From: SHXO01 sp964523885
GTDB taxonomy: Bacteria; Pseudomonadota; Gammaproteobacteria; Burkholderiales; SHXO01
DNA: 64,000 nucleotides
Assembly (NCBI GenBank): GCA_964523885.1
Contig: CAZFYX010000044.1
Coordinates: 20,078 to 84,077, forward strand
Direction of reading: 5' to 3'
Of the stretch, positions 60,855 to 64,000 are shown piece by piece (within the stretch, counting starts at the first letter, position 1; each line of letters opens with the position of its first letter). The notes beneath the pieces were generated by a model that was not told where the DNA came from, did no database searches, and saw only the letters and a list, made by a program, of their open reading frames with translations. The position numbers and the translations under genes were made by a program.

Positions 60855-60956
60855 ATGGACACCTCTGCCACTGGGCTGCCACGTCGCGAGGCTTGGAATA
60901 AGGGCAAACTGGTCCGCCAGAAGTCGCCGCTGAAGCTCAAGGACATCTGGCGTATG
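60855..60956 (+). pseudogene. N-terminal scrap of a tyrosine integrase
   Basis: MDTSATGLPRREAWNKGKLV and QKSPLKLKDIW match the conserved start of a stand-alone tyrosine recombinase family common in proteobacterial islands, normally ~200 residues. Similarity stops after ~34 residues. A good ribosome site remains. It marks an old recombination junction at the right edge of the metal cluster. Confidence 0.55.
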
Positions 60957-61034
60957 ACGGGCACGGGTCGGCATAAGCCGGTGACCGCCGGCGACGTTTG
61001 TCACGAAACTGGTCGATCTCCTGTTCCAGCGGCT

Positions 61035-62158
61035 TTATTCGGCGCGCGGCTTGATGAGCGTAACCTCCGGGCTGGTGCCGAAGTGGACCGGCGGTCCCCA
61101 CGTCCCGGTGCCCGCGCTCACATAAACCCACATCCGTCCCTCCCGCGAGAGACCGGCGACGTGCGGAGCATGCACCAGGCGCACAGCCAGGGTCCAGGGA
61201 AAGAACTGGCCGCCGTGCGTATGCCCGGAGAGCTGCAGGTCGAAGCCGGCACGCGCTCCGAGGGGCGCAAGCTTGGGGTTATGTGCCAGGAGGAGGTGGA
61301 AATCCGCGTGCGTCGCCTTTTCAAGGGTGATCTGGGGCCGCAGGAGATGATAGGCCGGATCAACTACACCGCCGACAAGAAGCCTGGCGGCTCCTTTGCT
61401 AAGCACGACGTGCTCGTTCATCAGCACGCGGAAATTGATCTCGCGGAAGTGCGAGATCCATTCCTGCGGGCCGGGATAGCAATCGTGGTTGCCGAGCACG
61501 AAGAACGCGGGGCCGGCTTTCGCCAGCGCAGCGAGCGGCGCTACGTGCGGCGCGAGGACCGCAACCGGTCCGTCGACCATGTCGCCGGTGAGCGCAACCA
61601 GATCGGGTGAGAGACCCTGTGCGCGCTCGACTACGCGCTGGACATAGCTGCGCCGGATGGTGCGCCCGACGTGCAGGTCGGAGATCTGCACGATGCGCAA
61701 GCCGTCGAGGTCTGGATGCAGGTCCGCCACCCGCAGTTCCACTTCCTTGGTGCGCGGCCCGCGCATTGCTGTCAGGGCGCCGAGCGCCAAGGCGAGGAGC
61801 GAGCCGACCAGCACTGCCGGGACGCCGGTCTGCGTCACGACCTGGTGTGCCGAAGCCAACGGCGGCACGGCGGTGACGACCAGCGCGAGGTCGCGTGCGA
61901 GCGTAAGGACGAGAAGGAAGCTCACCCAGGCCATCGACAGGTAGCTTCCCTGATGCACAGCCTGGTTCAACCACGACTCCTCCTCGTCGCGCTCGCTCGT
62001 CCAGTAAACCGCCGGTACGACCCAGATGAGGAAGAAGGGATTGCAAGTGCGATGGTTTCCCAGGCCCCAGATGCGAGGCGGGCTGCGACGTGGGTGTAAG
62101 CTAGCGCGAGCAGCGCCGTTATGACAAGGATAAATGGCTGAAGCAAGCGCACGCGCAA
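61035..62158 (-). pseudogene. Metallophosphoesterase with a single-base frameshift
   Basis: The N-terminal membrane part (MRVRLLQPFILVITALLALAY ... WETIALAIP) is in one frame and the rest in another. Adding one C in the CCC at about 62038-62040 would join them through FFLIWVVPAVYWTSERDEEESW into NQAVHQGSYLSMAWVSF. The catalytic part is complete: ISDLHVG, TGDMVDG, GNHDCY and SGHTHGGQ, the binuclear metal motifs of membrane-linked phosphoesterases (YaeI-like). The gene is either inactivated or the base is a sequencing error. Total length would be ~370 residues. Confidence 0.8.
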
Positions 62159-62420
62159 TCCTTATGCTTCGGTGGCCACCGCACCTTCATGTCAATCACG
62201 GTGGAGGCCCACGTGGCGGCAAGCCGCACCGAATCCCAATCAGGACTGGCAGTTGCGGTCAAATACCAGCAAGTTCCGACAACCTGGCAAGCTGCCGAGT
62301 TCGGCCTTTAGCGCTTCGGAGGGTCCCCGGCACGTTCGGCAGTGCAAGTAGCAAAGTTTTACCTGCCTGCCGGTCCTGGGGCTAATGTCCGGCTAGCTGC
62401 CGAACCCGGCGCTATTGCAT

Positions 62421-63333
62421 TTACGCTGGCCTCTCGCGCCCCAACGTGCTGGGGTCCTTATCCTCCCGGAGTCCCACGAAGCGCGAATGCCGCAGATGGT
62501 TATCGGGCGTCCACTCGACGAACTCGAACTGTCCGACGAGTTTTGGCTTGTAGCGGCATTCCTTCATCTTCTCCGCCGTCAGCCCAGCGCCCCATCTGCC
62601 GCCCTTTAGCTCTGGCAGGTTTGCGAACGGACATTCCTTGGTTTCTAGCTTGCGAAACCTCTGATAGAGATCGGGCCGGAGTCGAGGCGTGAAGCCGTTC
62701 CTGGTCTTCGCCACATAGATCAGCTTGTCGCCCTCGTAGTGGCCGAAGATCAGGGCGTCGAAGCTGCTCCTGCGCTTGGCGACTACTCCTTCGAAGCCGT
62801 AATGCTTCACGGATTGAATGATGTCCTTGAGGGCTCCGTCCAGCACCCGGTGCTTCGCGCACAGGATCGGAAAGCGTAGGCAGCACCTTTTCCTTCAGCA
62901 ACGCACGCCGCTGCTCGAGCGGCTCCTGCGCTAGGTCCGTGCCGGCTAGAAGCAAGACATCGAAGACATAGTAAAACACAGGTGAGGAGGCGACATTCTG
63001 GAGCAGGTTGAACGACGGCTTCCCTGCCTGGTCCAGGGCGACGATCTCCCCGTCTAGCTGGGTCTCATTGGGCAATGACCTGAGGGCCTTGACGAGCGAC
63101 GGGTACTTGGCGGAGAAATCGTTGTCGTTGCGCGAGCGGATCTGGACGCTACGCCCAGACTTGATCGCAAGCGCGCGATAGCCGTCGAGCTTCAACTCGT
63201 AGAGCCACTCCGGTCCCTCCGGTAGGCTCTCCTGCCGTAGCAGAAGCATCGGGTCGACGAAGGACGCTCGAATCGTCGGTCTCGCTATCTGGGACTCCCG
63301 CTCGCGCTGGTGGATACTGCCCGCCGGCAGCAA
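62421..63333 (-). pseudogene. ATP-dependent DNA ligase with a single-base frameshift
   Basis: The upstream frame has the adenylation domain: ELKLDGYRA (motif I, nucleophile Lys), TQLDGEIVALD and FDVLLLAGTDL. It is interrupted after SDPVREAP. The downstream frame resumes at VLDGALKDI with VKHYGFEGVVAKRRSS (motif IV/V), YVAKTRNGFTP, and an OB-fold ending. One extra base at the CCC around 62846-62848 explains the break. It resembles the LigD-type ligase domain without Ku or polymerase partners nearby. A disabled gene and a sequencing error are both possible. Confidence 0.8.
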
Positions 63334-63699
63334 CTTTTGCCGCGCTAGAACGGAGTCGGTACGTAGTCGACTCGTTGTTTACTTGGCGGGCTGTTTGCGC
63401 TATGGTCCGGTGATCTTGCGTGAGGCGGAGACCCCGGTGGGCGGTAGCTCAAGCGACAGTAGATGTCCGGCGTTTGCCGCCGGCCTGCTCCAGGCAAGAT
63501 AACACGCACCCCATCCGGTGCCGCTATCTCGCCCCGAGCGAAGCGGCATTAGACGTCGGACCCTTTCGGTCCAAAGCTCTCGAGCTTGCAATCTAACTCC
63601 CGGCCGTGTGCCGACAATGCGCCGCGCTTGGCGGCAGTGTCGGCGCGCGTTCTCCTCGCACGCGAGCGTCCCGTCCCGCCCATCTGAAAGGAGGCAGCC
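63334..63699. other. Intergenic region before the ABC permease
   Basis: No gene is supported. AT-richer sequence near 63370-63410 may hold promoters for the divergent ligase and permease, but no box pair is convincing. AAAGGAGG at 63688-63695 is a strong ribosome site for the next gene. Confidence 0.4.
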
Positions 63700-64000
63700 G
63701 TGACGACGCAGCCGATACTCCCGATCTCCGTGGGCAAGGGCCGGCGGGGCTGGTCCCTCTGGGACCTCGTCGCCGCCCTGGTGGTGCTCGCTCTGTTGGT
63801 CTTCCTGGCGGAGACCGGGCGCGAGCTGATCCAGCCGCTCACCGCACTGGATGCAGAACCGATTACGCTCGAAGCCGTACGGCTGCCCGAGTACGCCGCG
63901 CGCACCGCCTTGCGCATGCTCGTCGCGATGGTGTTGTCGGTGCTCTTCACCCTCACCTATGCCACGCTAGCCGCAAAGAGCCGGCGCGCCGAGGTGATCC
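63700..64000 (+). CDS. ABC transporter permease, N-terminal part (cut by window edge)
   Basis: The GTG at 63700 follows a strong AAAGGAGG site. The first 100 residues contain a membrane helix (LWDLVAALVVLALLVFLAE), an extracytoplasmic segment (ITLEAVRLPEYAARTALRM) and a second helix (MVLSVLFTLTYATLAAKSRRAE). This is the start of NitT/TauT-type permeases of the large double-domain kind. The 3' end lies outside the window and the substrate cannot be told. Confidence 0.65.
   Translation, partial: MTTQPILPISVGKGRRGWSLWDLVAALVVLALLVFLAETGRELIQPLTALDAEPITLEAVRLPEYAARTALRMLVAMVLSVLFTLTYATLAAKSRRAEVI

Overview
The window is high-GC proteobacterial DNA, most likely from a betaproteobacterium. The first 27 kb carries a chain typical of that group: ygfZ with DUF4936, then rpoE-rseA-rseB-mucD-lepA-lepB-DUF4845-rnc-era-recO-pdxJ-acpS-nagZ, and then efp, uvrC, pgsA and tRNA-Gly(GCC). 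No taxonomic marker gene was available to test this, so the assignment is an inference from gene order and protein type.

Region 1 (1-27.0 kb) is core chromosome. It holds two von Willebrand A proteins, tadA, a FabG-type reductase behind a palindromic operator candidate, and an mtnA/class II aldolase pair that suggests a methylthioadenosine salvage shunt. After these come the ygfZ operon, the envelope-stress sigma-E operon, and the large housekeeping operon from lepA to nagZ. A zinc-type CDF exporter, an unusual elongation factor P, uvrC, pgsA and tRNA-Gly follow. Many genes overlap by ATGA and look translationally coupled.

Region 2 (27.2-46.6 kb) is a mobile island that starts at tRNA-Cys(GCA). 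It has a tyrosine integrase and a small excisionase-like protein. Next is a run of gene cassettes separated by attC-like palindromes (a CALIN-type array, with no IntI seen). The cassette genes encode a PEP-CTERM protein, an HNH protein, a SLATT-like two-TM protein with a proline-rich partner, a caspase-Ski2-like helicase fusion, and the first ~40 residues of a putative SIR2-like protein joined in frame to an exonuclease III. An IS1182-family element sits inside one attC. DUF72, an AlkB-type hydroxylase and RadC follow. The island ends with a mobilisation block in the R388 order oriT-trwA-trwB-trwC. No type IV secretion genes are present, so it would be mobilisable rather than self-transmissible.

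Region 3 (46.6-60.5 kb) is a copper/silver resistance cluster. It contains CusF, a cupredoxin, a CopA-type ATPase behind a CueR/MerR-type operator, CusCBA, a very methionine-rich periplasmic protein, several small secreted proteins and a short CDF transporter. A ~217-bp MITE-like element with ends resembling those of the IS1182 element lies between them.

Region 4 (60.5-64 kb) is eroded accessory DNA. It has an integrase N-terminal scrap, a metallophosphoesterase and an ATP-dependent ligase each broken by one frameshift at a short homopolymer, and the start of an ABC transporter permease cut by the window edge.

The best candidate for an undescribed system is the cassette-borne caspase-helicase fusion at 33.9-36.9 kb, together with its neighbouring SLATT and SIR2-like cassettes.
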